Translations under genes and position numbers: made by a program
Shown here: piece after piece, positions 32,993-43,837 of the stretch
Layout of the letters: every line of letters begins with the position of its first letter
How positions within the stretch are numbered: position 1 is the first letter of the stretch
Notes under the pieces: model-generated
What the model saw: the letters and a program-made list of their open reading frames with translations, nothing else
Told to the model about the DNA's origin: nothing
The model's database searches: none
Assembly (NCBI GenBank): GCA_022925895.1
Contig: JAKSYS010000434.1
Location: forward strand, 1-53,084
DNA from: Fragilaria crotonensis
Lineage: Eukaryota > Bacillariophyta > Fragilariophyceae > Fragilariales > Fragilariaceae
Reading direction: 5' to 3'
DNA length: 53,084 nt

Positions 32993-33960
32993 TAATGTGT
33001 CTTTCATTTGGCATAAACCCTTGAACTGCTGAGGTCAAAAAAGTGATCATCATGTCCAAAAAGGTTTCTACTAAGTTTGATGAATGGGATGTCAACATGC
33101 AAGGCAGAATACCATGCTGTGTGGGGGAATGCTTTTAGGTCTACCAAAGTATGATGTGTCAAATTCATTGTAAGTGTGTGCACAACACTTCCTGAGAACA
33201 AAAGAAGTTTCAATTCCATTTTTTATCATCATTTCTATTTGTTTGTTGCTGATGCACCCAGAGGCTTGGTGTAGGGTTTAGTTGCCTTTTGCCTGCAAGC
33301 TGAGAACATACTGTCAAATGAAGTGGGGAAGAAGGTATTTTGCTGAAAGTTTACGACTGTATATCTTTCCTCACTATGTAGGGACAAAGGGGTTCAATGA
33401 GGTCGGGGCTACAACCTAGGAGATCTTGGAGATTGCCTACAAGAAAGCCACTCCATAGTATGGGAAAGGCCGGCATGCAGTTTTTACACAATTTCATTTA
33501 CATAGCTACTACATAACTCAATGCTACCACATGAGGATGTAAATAGGCTCCAAGCCCCAACTTAACAAGAACCTGACACACAATGTAAAATGTTTGTTTT
33601 TATCATGTGTACAGACAGCTGAGTCTTGAATCACAAATGAAAACCCCCTGTTTTCCAGGTTCCATCAAACACAGGATCCTTTTGCTTTCTTTCCAACTTC
33701 TCTGTGTCTCCGACTTTATCAGGTTAACAATGATGGAATGAGTACACAAAATCTACGGTAGAGTGGTAGAGAGGAAAATCACAATGCTACTGCTTTGAAC
33801 ACTGAAATGACCTATCGTCTATGAAACAGTACAGCGACATCCAGGTACAGGTGGTCTATCATAGCAGGTACTCGGGTACAAAACAGTGGTACCAGAGTAC
33901 TCCGAACATGTTGTACCTATATGACGTTTGTCGTTTGACATTTGCCACATGTGTCATATA
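32993..33960. other. Gene-free spacer left of the MITE
   Basis: AT-rich DNA without open frames of note. From 33850 it carries GGTACTCGGGTAC and GGTACCAGAGTACTCC. Confidence 0.4.
33953..33960. repeat. Target-site duplication, left
   Basis: GTCATATA, identical to 34630-34637. Confidence 0.85.
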
Positions 33961-34629
33961 CAGGCCACTTTAATAGTGGCCGACGCCACTATTACCACTA
34001 TTAAGCTAATAGTGGCGCCGTCAGAAAGTTAATAGTGGCTAATAGTGGTCACGTGCCAGTGTACGCCAGAAACACTACTACAGTAGGAGCCACAGGTACA
34101 AGTAGTACTAGTCTACAGTAGGAATACGCTGGATTGAAGCATTGTAAACTGCTTGGAATGCAGTAGAATGCAGAATGCCATCCACCAAAAGAAAGTCTAT
34201 AAGACCAGTTCAGCAATCATTCTTCACTTTACTTCAGAGAAGTCACTCTCAACAATTGATGTCCCTGGAAACAATGCAGTGGCTAAGAAGCCTCCACTCA
34301 AAGTCTTCACATCATGACTGAAATGTAAACAGAATTGATGTGAAACTGAAACTACTGACTGTGCTGTCTGTGCATCCACTTGCTCACATACTGTGAGGCC
34401 ATATGCAATGGCATGGCCTTCATTGAACAGTGTCTTCTGCTCTTGTTCGGGAGTCATGATCAATGAAGTGTGTGCTATGTACTAGTACTGTACTAGTAAA
34501 GTTAAGGTGTGCAAATGCGCCGTAGTATGGATTCTACGTAAAAAAACTCGTTAATAGTGGCGCCACCAGAAAGGTTAATAGTGGCTAATAGTGGTTTTTG
34601 CCAGAAAATGCCACTATTAAAGTGGCCTG
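33961..34629. mobile_element. hAT-like MITE, 669 bp, with 8-bp target duplication
   Basis: Both ends read CAGGCCACTTTAATAGTGGC in inverted orientation. The element is flanked by perfect direct repeats GTCATATA (33953-33960 and 34630-34637). An 8-bp duplication and CAG-type ends are features of hAT transposons. The subterminal regions carry many TAATAGTGGC words on both strands, including a 53-bp block repeated directly (34007-34059 and 34552-34604). A minus-strand frame at 34224-34463 is too short to be a transposase, so the element is non-autonomous. Confidence 0.88.
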
Positions 34630-34637
34630 GTCATATA
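34630..34637. repeat. Target-site duplication, right
   Basis: GTCATATA, identical to 33953-33960. Confidence 0.85.
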
Positions 34638-35169
34638 TATAGATATTTGTGTGCCTTTCGATTTTATGCGATCTGCTCTCGTAAACAATATTGAGGACGA
34701 CTTCTCGAACAACAGCCAGGCCCAAACGACGGAAGCCATTGAAGATGATCTGTACCATGTACTGGTACAATGTACCACGGTTGTCGTACAAGTAGCACTG
34801 TATAGCGCTACTATGCATACGCCGTACCGAATAATTCTCCTCCCGGATCGCAGGCTTTCATCTCCGATCTCCATTCCACGGATGCTGCGTTCCACTGTCC
34901 GCATGGTACACTTGTACTTGTACTTGCTTATGACATCGACAGAATTTAACCACCGAAATGACCGAATCCAGGATCCGTGATATCTCTACCTCATCGCATA
35001 AGTATTATACAGGTCCTTCGTGATTAAAACACATAGGAAGATGATGTCACGGGACGACAGATGTTGAAAGCGAAAACCTTAACTTAAGGGACTGGGAAAC
35101 TGTTGCCGATGATGACCAGAGTCACATCTGCCCGAATCACAATTTTCAGCGTCGGTCAGGAAGGAAAAG
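34638..35169. other. Spacer before peroxidase 2
   Basis: Contains a GTAC-rich stretch at about 34752-34795 (CTGTACCATGTACTGGTACA). An open frame over 34651-34980 is not protein-like. It includes the promoter of the second peroxidase. Confidence 0.4.
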
Positions 35170-36397
35170 ATGATGAAGCTGTCTCTCTTTCTTCTCGTCC
35201 TCGGTCTATCCGCTGATGGGACCTCCGCCCAGTCATTCAACTTCTGGAACTGGTTCCGTAAAACCAGGCAGCCGACCCTGCGACCAACAGCGCGTCCTAC
35301 CAGGAAACCCACGGAAAGGCCGTCACCATCGCCAACTAATGCTCCCGCACCCTCCGTAACCCAGTCACCAACGGCTGCTCAATCTAATGCCCTTAACGAT
35401 CACTTAAATCTGATCAAATCAAGAATTCGCGAAACCATGGCACTCAACCCCAGAATTGGAGCCACATACCTTCGCTTGGTGTTTCATGACTGTGTCCCGA
35501 ACGGTTCAGCAGGTGGTTGCGACGGATGCATCAATATCGCAAACGGCGCTAACTTCGGACTCAAGCCCGCTGTTGACGCGTTGGCTCCCATTGTACGAGA
35601 CCTTGAGAACTTGAGTCTGCGGGTATCACGTGCTGACATTTGGATGCTTGCTGGACTTCTTGCGGCAGAAGACGCTCAAAGCGGTGTGTCCTTCACGGAT
35701 AACTTCCGGGTCGGTCGCAGGAACTGCGAAACTGTCGGTACTTGCACCAACAGCTTCCGCAGGGTGTGCGCTAGCAGCGGTCCTGATCAGCCAGGTGATT
35801 TCCCTTCGCCACACTTTACGACACACGACTTGATTGACTTTATGAGTGTGCACTTCGGATACTCTGCGGATGATACCGTCGCCATCATGGGAGCCCACAC
35901 CATGGGAAGAGCATTGCCAAGTAATGCCGGTTTCGATGGGAAATGGGTCACCAACGAGTTTGCACTGAGTAAGTTCTAACACGCATACCACTTTACCCAC
36001 TTTGCGATCTAATCTTCGATGACTAACCGTGCTGTACGATCATCTGGCACCACCGACAGACAACGAGTACTACACCGAGATTGTCGGTGATCCTGTCCTT
36101 GCCGATGCGCCAGATTGGACTCAAATGACAGTTGCGTCTTCCAATGCAGTTCAGTGGACCCAAGGAGGAGGCAGCCCGCTGTTGATGCTCACTGTGGATA
36201 TCGCACTTGCCCGAGACCTAGGAAATGGCGGCCTGTCAGGGGTTACTGCAACGTGCGCCTTCCGTTTCCCGGAATCGAACCGGTGTCCGTTGGCGGATAC
36301 GTTGACTAAGGCTGGAGTGTACAGGAACAACAATGATGAATGGTTGAAAGATTTCAAGAGGGTGCTCATCGTCATGGTTGAGAAGGGTCTCGCCTGA
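35170..36397 (+). CDS. Secreted heme peroxidase 2, two exons
   Basis: Exons are 35170-35968 and 36060-36397. The 91-nt intron (GTAAGTTC to ACCGACAG) interrupts the same codon position as in peroxidase 1, giving NNEYYTEIV. The product is 378 residues: signal peptide (MKLSLFLLVLGLSADGTSA), a PTLRPTARPTRKPTERP linker at about 35-51, distal Arg102 and His106 in YLRLVFHDCVPN, a GGCDGC turn, and proximal His243 in IMGAHTMGRA. It ends KDFKRVLIVMVEKGLA, as in the paralogue. It lacks the internal insertion of peroxidase 1. Both Pro/Thr linkers suggest wall or mucilage association. Two paralogues about 5 kb apart on the same strand, with a conserved intron, point to local duplication. Confidence 0.88.
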
Positions 36398-36832
36398 GGG
36401 ATATTCAGGACACCTGTGACCCAAAGTAGTACCTCTTTAATAGTCCCGATGTCAAGCTACGGTGAAGTTAAACTTTAACTATACCGTTACATATATTGCT
36501 CCCCGGTGTGGCTTTGACGGAATATTCTGCATGTGCGTAAGCTCATTGATACGCTCTACCGCCGCAACTCGGAGATGCAGGTATAGGTAGCAACACAAAT
36601 CTTGCATACTTTTATGTTGGTCTGAAGTAAGTGTCAGCCTTTCCCAAAAGGGAAACCATTCCCCCCCCCCCCCCCCCCTCAAAGGTTACAATTACCACAA
36701 TCGCAGCATCTGTTGCACCGTATCCGGTGATTTCTGGGTACATGAATCTAGTCGTTGAGCATCCTTTCAAAGATTTCTCTCTCGTGCAGGAATGTGATCC
36801 CCCCTTCTGCTTCTCCCTGACAAGAGTATGAA
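36398..36832. other. Convergent 3' spacer with poly-C run
   Basis: Lies between peroxidase 2 and the GGT gene, with no gene. It includes 18 consecutive C at 36661-36678, a likely site of sequencing or replication slippage. Confidence 0.6.
36661..36678. repeat. Poly-C tract
   Basis: Eighteen uninterrupted C residues. Confidence 0.9.
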
Positions 36833-38574
36833 TTAAAATCCTATAGCACAACCATCGGCCCGGCCATCCGACCCAGCCCACAAGACTGCTGTCTCCGGGT
36901 CTTTCTTGATGATTTGTGCTCTGCCGAAGACACTTCTGGCATGTCCCGTAACGTTGGTTTCTAAATGATGCCCCTTTGATTGCAACTCGTCCAACACTTG
37001 GTCTTGAATTCCATGTTCTAATCGAACAACACCATTCATGGTGCCATCTGGAATACAGAAGCGGGGCATGTCAATGGCCTTCTGAGGATTCATTCCTCCG
37101 GCCACCATATTGATGGTAAGCTGAAGATGACCTTGGGGCTGCATAAAACCACCCATATTACTTAGTGTAGCATACAGAAGGTCGTCCCCAGTGGCTGCAT
37201 CTGTACGAGTCAGCATAGCAGGAATAATAGTATGGTACGGTCTCTTCCCTGGAGCCAAGCAATTTGCGTGTTCCGCGTCAAGCGAGAAATTGAAACCTCG
37301 ATTTTGAAGACTAAAGCCGCAACCCTCTGGGACCATGCCGGAGCCAAAACCCATATAATTCGAGTTCACAAAGCTAATGGCATTACCTTCGTCGTCCACC
37401 ACTTGGAAACTGACCGTGTCGCACGATGACAGCGCGGTATCCTCGTGGCAGTTGGCTCGCCTTGGATCGAATCGTTGTTCGGCACGACTTGCAATGCGCT
37501 TTGGATCGAGCAACCACTCTGTCGAGATGGTGTGATCGGGACACGTTACGTATTTGCGTGCATCGGCAAAGCCAAGTCGCATCATTTCAATTTGTACGTG
37601 CCATGCATCGGCTGTCTGACCAACTGTCTCCGGTGTCAGTGGAGGACACAATCCTTTATCTTCAAGATGCTTCAATCCACTAAGAGCGATGAGAGACGCA
37701 ATGCCTTGTCCATTGGGTGGAACTTGCCATAATTTCACGTCTCGGTAGGATTGTGAGATAGCTTGAGGAAAGAGTGACGTATGTTGATTCATATCATTCA
37801 ACGTCATGACTCCACCGTGCTTTCGAATTTTTCGATAATGGCACGGCCTGTACGGCCGTTATAGAATCCTTCCGTTGCTCCCAAAGAGCCCAATTCCCTC
37901 AATACTCGTGCCATATCAGGATTGCGAAATATCTCTCCCACTTTTGGAGTATCGATCCCATTCACAGTCATGGGTATGTCACCACCGTCCTCCACCCATT
38001 GTGCCAATTGATCCCTCCCCGCAGCCCAGTGATGGGCAGTAACGTGTGTGACAGGGAATCCTTCTTCCGCCAGTTGGGCGGCTGGTTCCAAGAGCTGTGC
38101 CAATGTAAATTTACCCGACCCGTGTTGTAGGATCGTGTCTTCCCACCCACGGGCAGCACCCGGTACTGTGACTGCATGTGGCGAGTACATGAAGGCACTG
38201 GTGGGGGATCCCCCAGCACAATCCTGAAGGACACGTTCCAGTGTCAATTCGTAAGGCGCTTTCCCTGATCCGTTAATGGCATGCACTTGCTTGTCCTTGG
38301 CACTGTAATACAGACAGAACATGTCACCTCCCAAACCAGTCGAACAGGGTTCTGTCACCGCCAAGGTTGCAGCGATTGCCACAGCTGCATCTGCCGCATT
38401 GGCGCCTTTCTTCAAGAAATCAATACCAATCATGCTGGCAAGCGGTTGACTCGTTGCCACACATGCGTGGCGACAAAGAACATCTGAACGACGAGAGACA
38501 AATTGGAAATCAGGGTCATGTTCGTGAACATCTACTTTCTTGCTTGCGGTAGTTGCTGAATGCCAATCGCCCAT
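36833..38574 (-). CDS. Gamma-glutamyltranspeptidase, one frameshift
   Basis: The ATG at 38574 starts MGDWHSATTASKK; the frame upstream begins with GTG and is unlikely. The first part (to about 37830) has ACVATSQPLASMIGIDFLKK, GANAADAAVAIAATLAVTEP and STGLGGDMF, all standard GGT motifs. The second part (to 36833) begins KHGGVMTLND and has the catalytic Thr at about 37415-37417 in CDTVSFQVVDDEGNAISF, then GFGSGMVP, PYHTIIPAMLTR and NMGGFMQPQGHLQ. The frame changes in the run GAAAAATTCGAAAG near 37830, where one A too many separates IIEK from KHGGV. All active-site features survive, so a homopolymer error is as likely as real inactivation. GGT cleaves gamma-glutamyl bonds of glutathione and related peptides. 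No signal peptide is seen, as in bacterial-type acylase-like members with cytosolic or unknown location. Confidence 0.82.
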
Positions 38575-39590
38575 GACGAATGATGAATGGTGCAGTTGGT
38601 GAGTTAGAGTTGATGAATGTGCCGTGTTACGCAGGGTCACGAATGCAGATCTGTTCTGATGTTGGTCACACTCCCATCGCTTCGAAGGTCGATGCGATAA
38701 TAGATGTGAGCATGCGTCAGAGGTCACATCAGTTTTGTCTGGGTCAGGAGTCAGGAGTCCGTCAGGAATCGGAATGCATAATGCATATACTGTATATATA
38801 CAGTACCAGTAGGCACAACCAGGGGCCAGGGGGTCGTCATGGCGTACTGGTACCTGGTACTTGTACTACCGTAGCGATGGATGTAGTAGCAGGTCCTACA
38901 GTACTCCAGTACATGTTCAGTCTTTCCTACTACTACTATACTACGGTAGAGGACTTGCGACTCACAGAATTTGCAAAACGTGCAGCTTGCAACTTGCAAC
39001 TTGCAACTTGCAACTCATGTATGCATATGTCATAGACCCTAATTGTTGTCGTGCTACATGCAAGGCAATGCAAGGTATACATAGAGTAGTTCCGACGTAG
39101 AGTTGCGCTGCATGATGAATGTGTCGCCTAACAATGGCCGTGCCACTTGTCGGTGATGACCATGCCACGACAGTCAGTGGAGGAATTTGATATTGTTGTG
39201 ATGCACGTTGCGTTGAAATCCTCTTGAATTTGAATGAAGCGATCAAACGACGGAGCTATATACTGCTGAAAATGACTTGGAACGAATCCCCACACGAGAG
39301 GGAGGGAGAGTGAGAAAAGTGATTTTTCTCAAACGTTGGGGCAATGTCACGTTGACTCGTCACTCCCGTTTCGATCCCGTCTGGAGCATCACATATAATC
39401 CTTCCCAACTGAAAGCGTCGTCGTCATAACGCAAAGCGAAGCCCCTTCACACACTACCACTACTCATCCTGTTACTACGATGACATACTACAACCCTGTC
39501 TAATCCATAATCACTTGTCGGGTTGTGGGATCCAATCAAATCACATACATCAATTCTCCACAAAAACAAGAAACATTGAGCAACGATAGT
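38575..39590. other. Intergenic region between divergent genes
   Basis: Carries promoters for GGT and for the ankyrin gene (AATCACATATAATCC-like AT run near 39390), GTAC-rich words at 38800-38940 and a 7-bp microsatellite. No gene. Confidence 0.4.
38986..39015. repeat. Microsatellite, 7-bp unit
   Basis: CTTGCAA repeated 4.3 times without interruption. Confidence 0.9.
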
Positions 39591-41939
39591 ATGATGGCAC
39601 AGGAATCAAACGCTGTTACTACATCGGTGACAATGTCAATCCCAACCGAAGTTGGAAACCCTACCGACGAGTCCGAATCAATAGAAATGCCGTATCGAGC
39701 GACGACTTGTGGAAATGTAACTGAATATATGGTTGGGTCGGATGTGATGAACAACTCCAATGACGATGACGACATTCATGACGAAGCCATTATGGCTCTG
39801 CACGTTGCTTGTCGTGATGGCGATTTGACCCTGGTGAAGGATCTGATTGAGAATTATGGGTACGATACTGAAGGTACGGATGAGTTTGGGAGCACTCCCA
39901 TTCACTATGCCATTCGCTTTGGTCAATTCCATGTACTCCAGTATTTGGTCGAAGACGTTCAAGCTAGCATGGACTCGAAGGATTCAGATGGATATTCGCA
40001 CTTGCATTTGGCCATTTACTGGGAAGAATTTGAAATTGTCAAATATCTTTTGGAGGAACACTCATTTGATTCAAAGTGTCGAACGAATTGCAACTTGACT
40101 CCTCTGCATGTAGCAGTGAAAGAAAATCAATTCGACGCTGTTAGGCTTTTGTTGGGACCGCCTTATAGCGCAGATTTGGAGGCGGTGGATGATTCATGCA
40201 TGACACCACTGCACTACGCTGCTAGAAAAGGAAATTTAGAAATTGTGCGGTATTTGATGGATGAAAAGGGTGCTGACAAGGGAGCGAGGACTGTTGAGCA
40301 ATACAACGCCCTTCATATTGCCACCGAGTTTGGCTCGTCCGACATTGTCAAATACTTCATTGACGAACATGGAATGGACCCTGAAGATCCAAGCGATGAT
40401 GGTTGGAGACCAATCCATCTGGCGTGCAAAGAGGGATACCTGTCCATGATCAAATATCTTGTGGAAGAGCAAACAGTTGACGTTCAAGCACGACTAGTTT
40501 TTGGCTTTGAACCACTCCACATTGCTTGCGAAGAAAACCGTGTGTCAGTTGTGAGGTATTTGATTGACGTGTGTGGTGTCAACGCTGATGCGCAAGACGA
40601 CAATGGGTTCACTCCTCTTCACTGCGTGGCAAGTAGGGGACATGTTGAGGTCATGCGTTATTTGTTGGAAGAGCAATATTTGGATCCGGAGTGCAGGGAC
40701 TTTGAGGGTGGGACTCCTTTACATGTTGCTTGCCAAGATGGCCGACTGAATATAGTTAGATATCTCCTTGAAGATCGAAGGTCCTGTGGTACCGTCGTCG
40801 ATGCTGAGGGACGCAGCGTTCTTCACGTTGCTTCTTTCCACGGCCAGTTGGACATTTTGAAGTACCTTGTGGAGGAACGAGACTTCTCGGTCGATGTCCG
40901 AGACGATGGTGGGGCAACGCCACTTCTGTTGGCCGCTTTATGCGGCAATGTCGATATCGTGCGATTCCTGGGTGAGAAGAAAGACGTCGATCTTGAGGCA
41001 GTAGACTCCGAGGGATGGACGGCGCTCCATTACGCTGCGAGTCTAGGGCACTTTGATGTCGTCAAGTACTTGATGGAACATCATGCTATCAAAGCCGACA
41101 TTCGCGTGGCATCAACCAATTGGACTCCACTCCATCTTGCCATTAGCATTGAAGCCTATCTTGATGTTGTCAAGTACCTGATCGACGAACACGGAGCTGA
41201 CGTAGCTGCTACCTGCTCCTTGCATAAACAGAATGCCCTGCATTTGGCAGTTTTCCACGGGCAATTGGAAATTGTTAAGTACCTCATGGAGGAAACGTGT
41301 GTTGATCCCCTTTGTCGGGATGGCCGAGGCTATGCATCGCTTCATTTGGCCGTCGCTGAACATGAATTTGATGTCATGCAATATCTAGTTGAGAAAGGCG
41401 TCCAAATAGATGCTCGAGACGACTGCCAACAAACTGCACTGCACCTTGCTTGCGAGTTGGGGTACTCCGAAATGGTGAGCTTGCTATTGGAACACGGTGC
41501 GGATCCACTTGTGAAGGATGCGGATGGTGATACGCCCATGCACGTTTCTAGGAGCGTTAAGGTGGATAGGCAACTCGTGCAGTGGTGCAAAGGCCAGACG
41601 ACCAGATGCAGCCTCCTTTCAAGAATGATGTTTGCCACCAACGCCGGCGGGTGCACTCCCTTTGACGCGGCGTTCCAACTCGCTACGGATGGAACTGACG
41701 AGGTTGCAATGTCGCGGAATCTTGAAAGGTACACGTTCTTGCTTTTCTACGTTGCCCCGTTGGCTGTTCCTGCCTTGAATGATGCCGACTTGTTGTCAGT
41801 GAAGCTAAATCCCACACTGCCCGAGACAACTCGTCTGGCAGCTGAAGAGACGTTCCGATTGATAGAGCAATTACCTATTCAAGAGGTCGCGTATCATGTT
41901 CTCGGATTTCTTTGCTTCTGCGACGTTATCACAAAATGA
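39591..41939 (+). CDS. Ankyrin-repeat protein, 18 repeats
   Basis: 782 residues from the ATG at 39591 (the open frame extends 66 bases further, but with a GTG). After an acidic N-terminus of about 60 residues come 18 ankyrin repeats, each ending in an LVKYLVEE-like helix. Examples are STPIHYAIRFGQFHVLQYLV, MTPLHYAARKGNLEIVRYLM, FTPLHCVASRGHVEVMRYLL and QTALHLACELGYSEMVSLLL; the last (DTPMHVSRSVKVDRQLVQW) is degenerate. The C-terminal 130 residues are not repeats and end in EVAYHVLGFLCFCDVITK. No catalytic domain, membrane helix or targeting signal is seen. It should act as a soluble protein-binding scaffold; the partner cannot be predicted. The single exon and regular 33-35 residue spacing make the call secure. 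Confidence 0.88.
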   Translation: MMAQESNAVTTSVTMSIPTEVGNPTDESESIEMPYRATTCGNVTEYMVGSDVMNNSNDDDDIHDEAIMALHVACRDGDLTLVKDLIENYGYDTEGTDEFGSTPIHYAIRFGQFHVLQYLVEDVQASMDSKDSDGYSHLHLAIYWEEFEIVKYLLEEHSFDSKCRTNCNLTPLHVAVKENQFDAVRLLLGPPYSADLEAVDDSCMTPLHYAARKGNLEIVRYLMDEKGADKGARTVEQYNALHIATEFGSSDIVKYFIDEHGMDPEDPSDDGWRPIHLACKEGYLSMIKYLVEEQTVDVQARLVFGFEPLHIACEENRVSVVRYLIDVCGVNADAQDDNGFTPLHCVASRGHVEVMRYLLEEQYLDPECRDFEGGTPLHVACQDGRLNIVRYLLEDRRSCGTVVDAEGRSVLHVASFHGQLDILKYLVEERDFSVDVRDDGGATPLLLAALCGNVDIVRFLGEKKDVDLEAVDSEGWTALHYAASLGHFDVVKYLMEHHAIKADIRVASTNWTPLHLAISIEAYLDVVKYLIDEHGADVAATCSLHKQNALHLAVFHGQLEIVKYLMEETCVDPLCRDGRGYASLHLAVAEHEFDVMQYLVEKGVQIDARDDCQQTALHLACELGYSEMVSLLLEHGADPLVKDADGDTPMHVSRSVKVDRQLVQWCKGQTTRCSLLSRMMFATNAGGCTPFDAAFQLATDGTDEVAMSRNLERYTFLLFYVAPLAVPALNDADLLSVKLNPTLPETTRLAAEETFRLIEQLPIQEVAYHVLGFLCFCDVITK

Positions 41940-42232
41940 CGATTGTGTGCCCTTGATGCTCCAATTTCGCTGCGTACGTCGACAATACTATTAAGGACAA
42001 GTAAAGGTTGTAGGAGACGCAATGAAGAGTCTTGCCAAGAACAAATCGATGCTAATGTTATAAGTACTATATGCGAATATCATTTTTCAAAACTCTCGTG
42101 GAAAGTAGAGCCAGTGGCATCATGTAAAAGAATACGATCGGAACATAAAGCTGTCCAAACGTAATTGTGATCGAAGCCATGCTTACGCATCTGTGTAGGG
42201 GGGCAATCAGCGCAGTCTGATAAACCGATAGC

Positions 42233-42638
42233 TTAATTCTTCTTCGCCATTATGTTTGGGCTTCCTCCCATTGGTCCAGTGGCATGGCCGAATCCTGAGA
42301 AGAGAGGTTCCGCTGGCTTGACAGCAGGCGGTGCGGCGGCCGCCGGGGTGGCGTCACCGGTGGCGTGGCCGAAACCGGAGAAGCCTGGGACACCGCTGCT
42401 TGCTGGAGGTGGAGGAGGAACGGCGGCGACTGGCTTGTATCCACTTAGGAAGTGTCCATTCAGTGTAGTCGACGACTGTAGAGTGATGCGAAGCAATGGT
42501 GAGTAAACATGAGTCAACTCAAAGCAAGACGCACCAAGACTCGCACAAACTTGGACTTACGCGAACGAAGGTTGCGGATGGAGCAAAGGCTGAGACAGCG
42601 GTGGCAGAGGCGACGACAAGAGTAGCGGTGAACTTCAT
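42233..42638 (-). CDS. Plastid-targeted FGHATG-repeat protein A, two exons
   Basis: Exon 1 is 42638-42561 (26 codons) and exon 2 is 42475-42233 (80 codons plus stop). The 85-nt intron has GTAAGT and CTACAG ends and falls between codons. The protein is 106 residues. It begins with a textbook bipartite plastid signal, MKFTATLVVASATAVSAFAP, with Phe at +1 of the predicted cleavage site. The mature protein has TLNGHFLSGYKPVAAV, a proline/alanine spacer, then two copies of FSGFGHATG (VPGFSGFGHATGD and EPLFSGFGHATGPMGG), ending NIMAKKN. No known domain. Exon 1 encodes exactly the signal and FVR, so signal and mature part are separable. The next gene is a paralogue with three repeat copies. Confidence 0.8.
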
Positions 42639-43272
42639 GGCAAATGGCTTGAGACTCGGAAATATTGTGAGAATCAGTTGATCTTCAACAGATCGAAGCG
42701 GGAGTGACGACAGCATTTCCGAAGTTGCCCTGCGTCACTGGGTGTCACAGGTAGAATTGTACTAATTCCTCGCAGTTCCTGTCACGTCATCTTGAGGCAT
42801 CAGATCGTCGTCACTGGATGACACGGATCTCGGATGGATCCCTTTTTCAAAAGATACATAGACAAAAGACGTTATATAGCAGATCCATAATGTAAGGAAA
42901 GATTTTCACCGTGCATCGTGACAGCATCTTGCATCTGCTTTCCTGAGCCACGACCAACAGCGATCCAAAAGCACTCGAGTCAACAAGCTGAAGTTAACAC
43001 TACCAGGTACTGTAAATATAAGCTGTGTCATGGCGAACGTCATCTCATCTGCTCGTACTGTAGTACATCATTTTATCACTCAGCGATACATTTGGGTCCA
43101 GCATGGGATAAGTTTTCATGAGACTAGGAGTTCGACGGAGCAGGAGAATACTCCATATGCACATGGTGGCATAATTTTGTTATGTGTATTCAACACTGCA
43201 AAGGATTCGGTTTCGTAAAGCTCGAGCAATGGGAAAGTTATTTTAGGCCGACAAAAAAGGTCTTAACCCGGT
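42639..43272. other. Spacer between the tandem FGHATG genes
   Basis: 5' flank of gene A and 3' flank of gene B on the minus strand. No other gene or RNA recognised. Confidence 0.4.
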
Positions 43273-43837
43273 CTACAGAGAAGCAAGGTAGGAAGTGGAC
43301 GTCTTAGCGGCAACCTGAACCGCACCAGTAGCGTGACCGAATCCAGAGAAAACTGGAGCAGCTGGGGTAGCAGCAACCACAGGGGCTGATACAGCGGATT
43401 TTCCCATGAGACTTGAGCTACCTCCCATTGGCCCTGTTGCGTGTCCAAATCCAGAAAAGATAGGCTCGGCAGCTACTGGAGCAGCATCAGCGACTTGGCC
43501 AGTGACATGACCGAAACCAGAGAAACCTGGAACACCTGTTGCAGCAGCCGGAGGAGGGACATCAACAGCGGCAACTGGTTTGTATCCGCCAAGGAAGTGG
43601 CCATTCAAACTGGTAGTAGACTGTTGACAAGGAATCGAAAGGTGAGCCAAGGTGTTCATAGAGTGATCTCACGTCTAACTTGCGAGTGGAACGGACATCG
43701 AGTTCTTCACGTCAAGTGCAATTAGTGGAGTGGTAATTAATGCACAGTGTTGAACTTACACGAACAAAGGTAGAGGGCGGTGAGAATGCCGAGGAAGAGG
43801 CAACCGAAATGGCAATAATTGACGCAGTGAACTTCAT
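43273..43837 (-). CDS. Plastid-targeted FGHATG-repeat protein B, two exons
   Basis: Exon 1 is 43837-43760 (26 codons, too short for a simple ORF scan) and exon 2 is 43620-43273. The 139-nt intron starts GTAAGTTC and ends GTCAACAG, again between codons after FVR. The protein is 141 residues. The presequence MKFTASIIAISVASSSAFSP has Phe at +1, so plastid import is expected. The mature part shares SLNGHFLGGYKPVAAV with gene A and carries three repeats: VPGFSGFGHVTGQ, EPIFSGFGHATGPMGG and APVFSGFGHATGAVQ. Intron position and phase are identical in the two genes. The repeat is Gly/Phe/His-rich and may bind pigment, metal or another protein, but nothing shows which. Gene B has gained, or gene A lost, one repeat. 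Confidence 0.8.
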
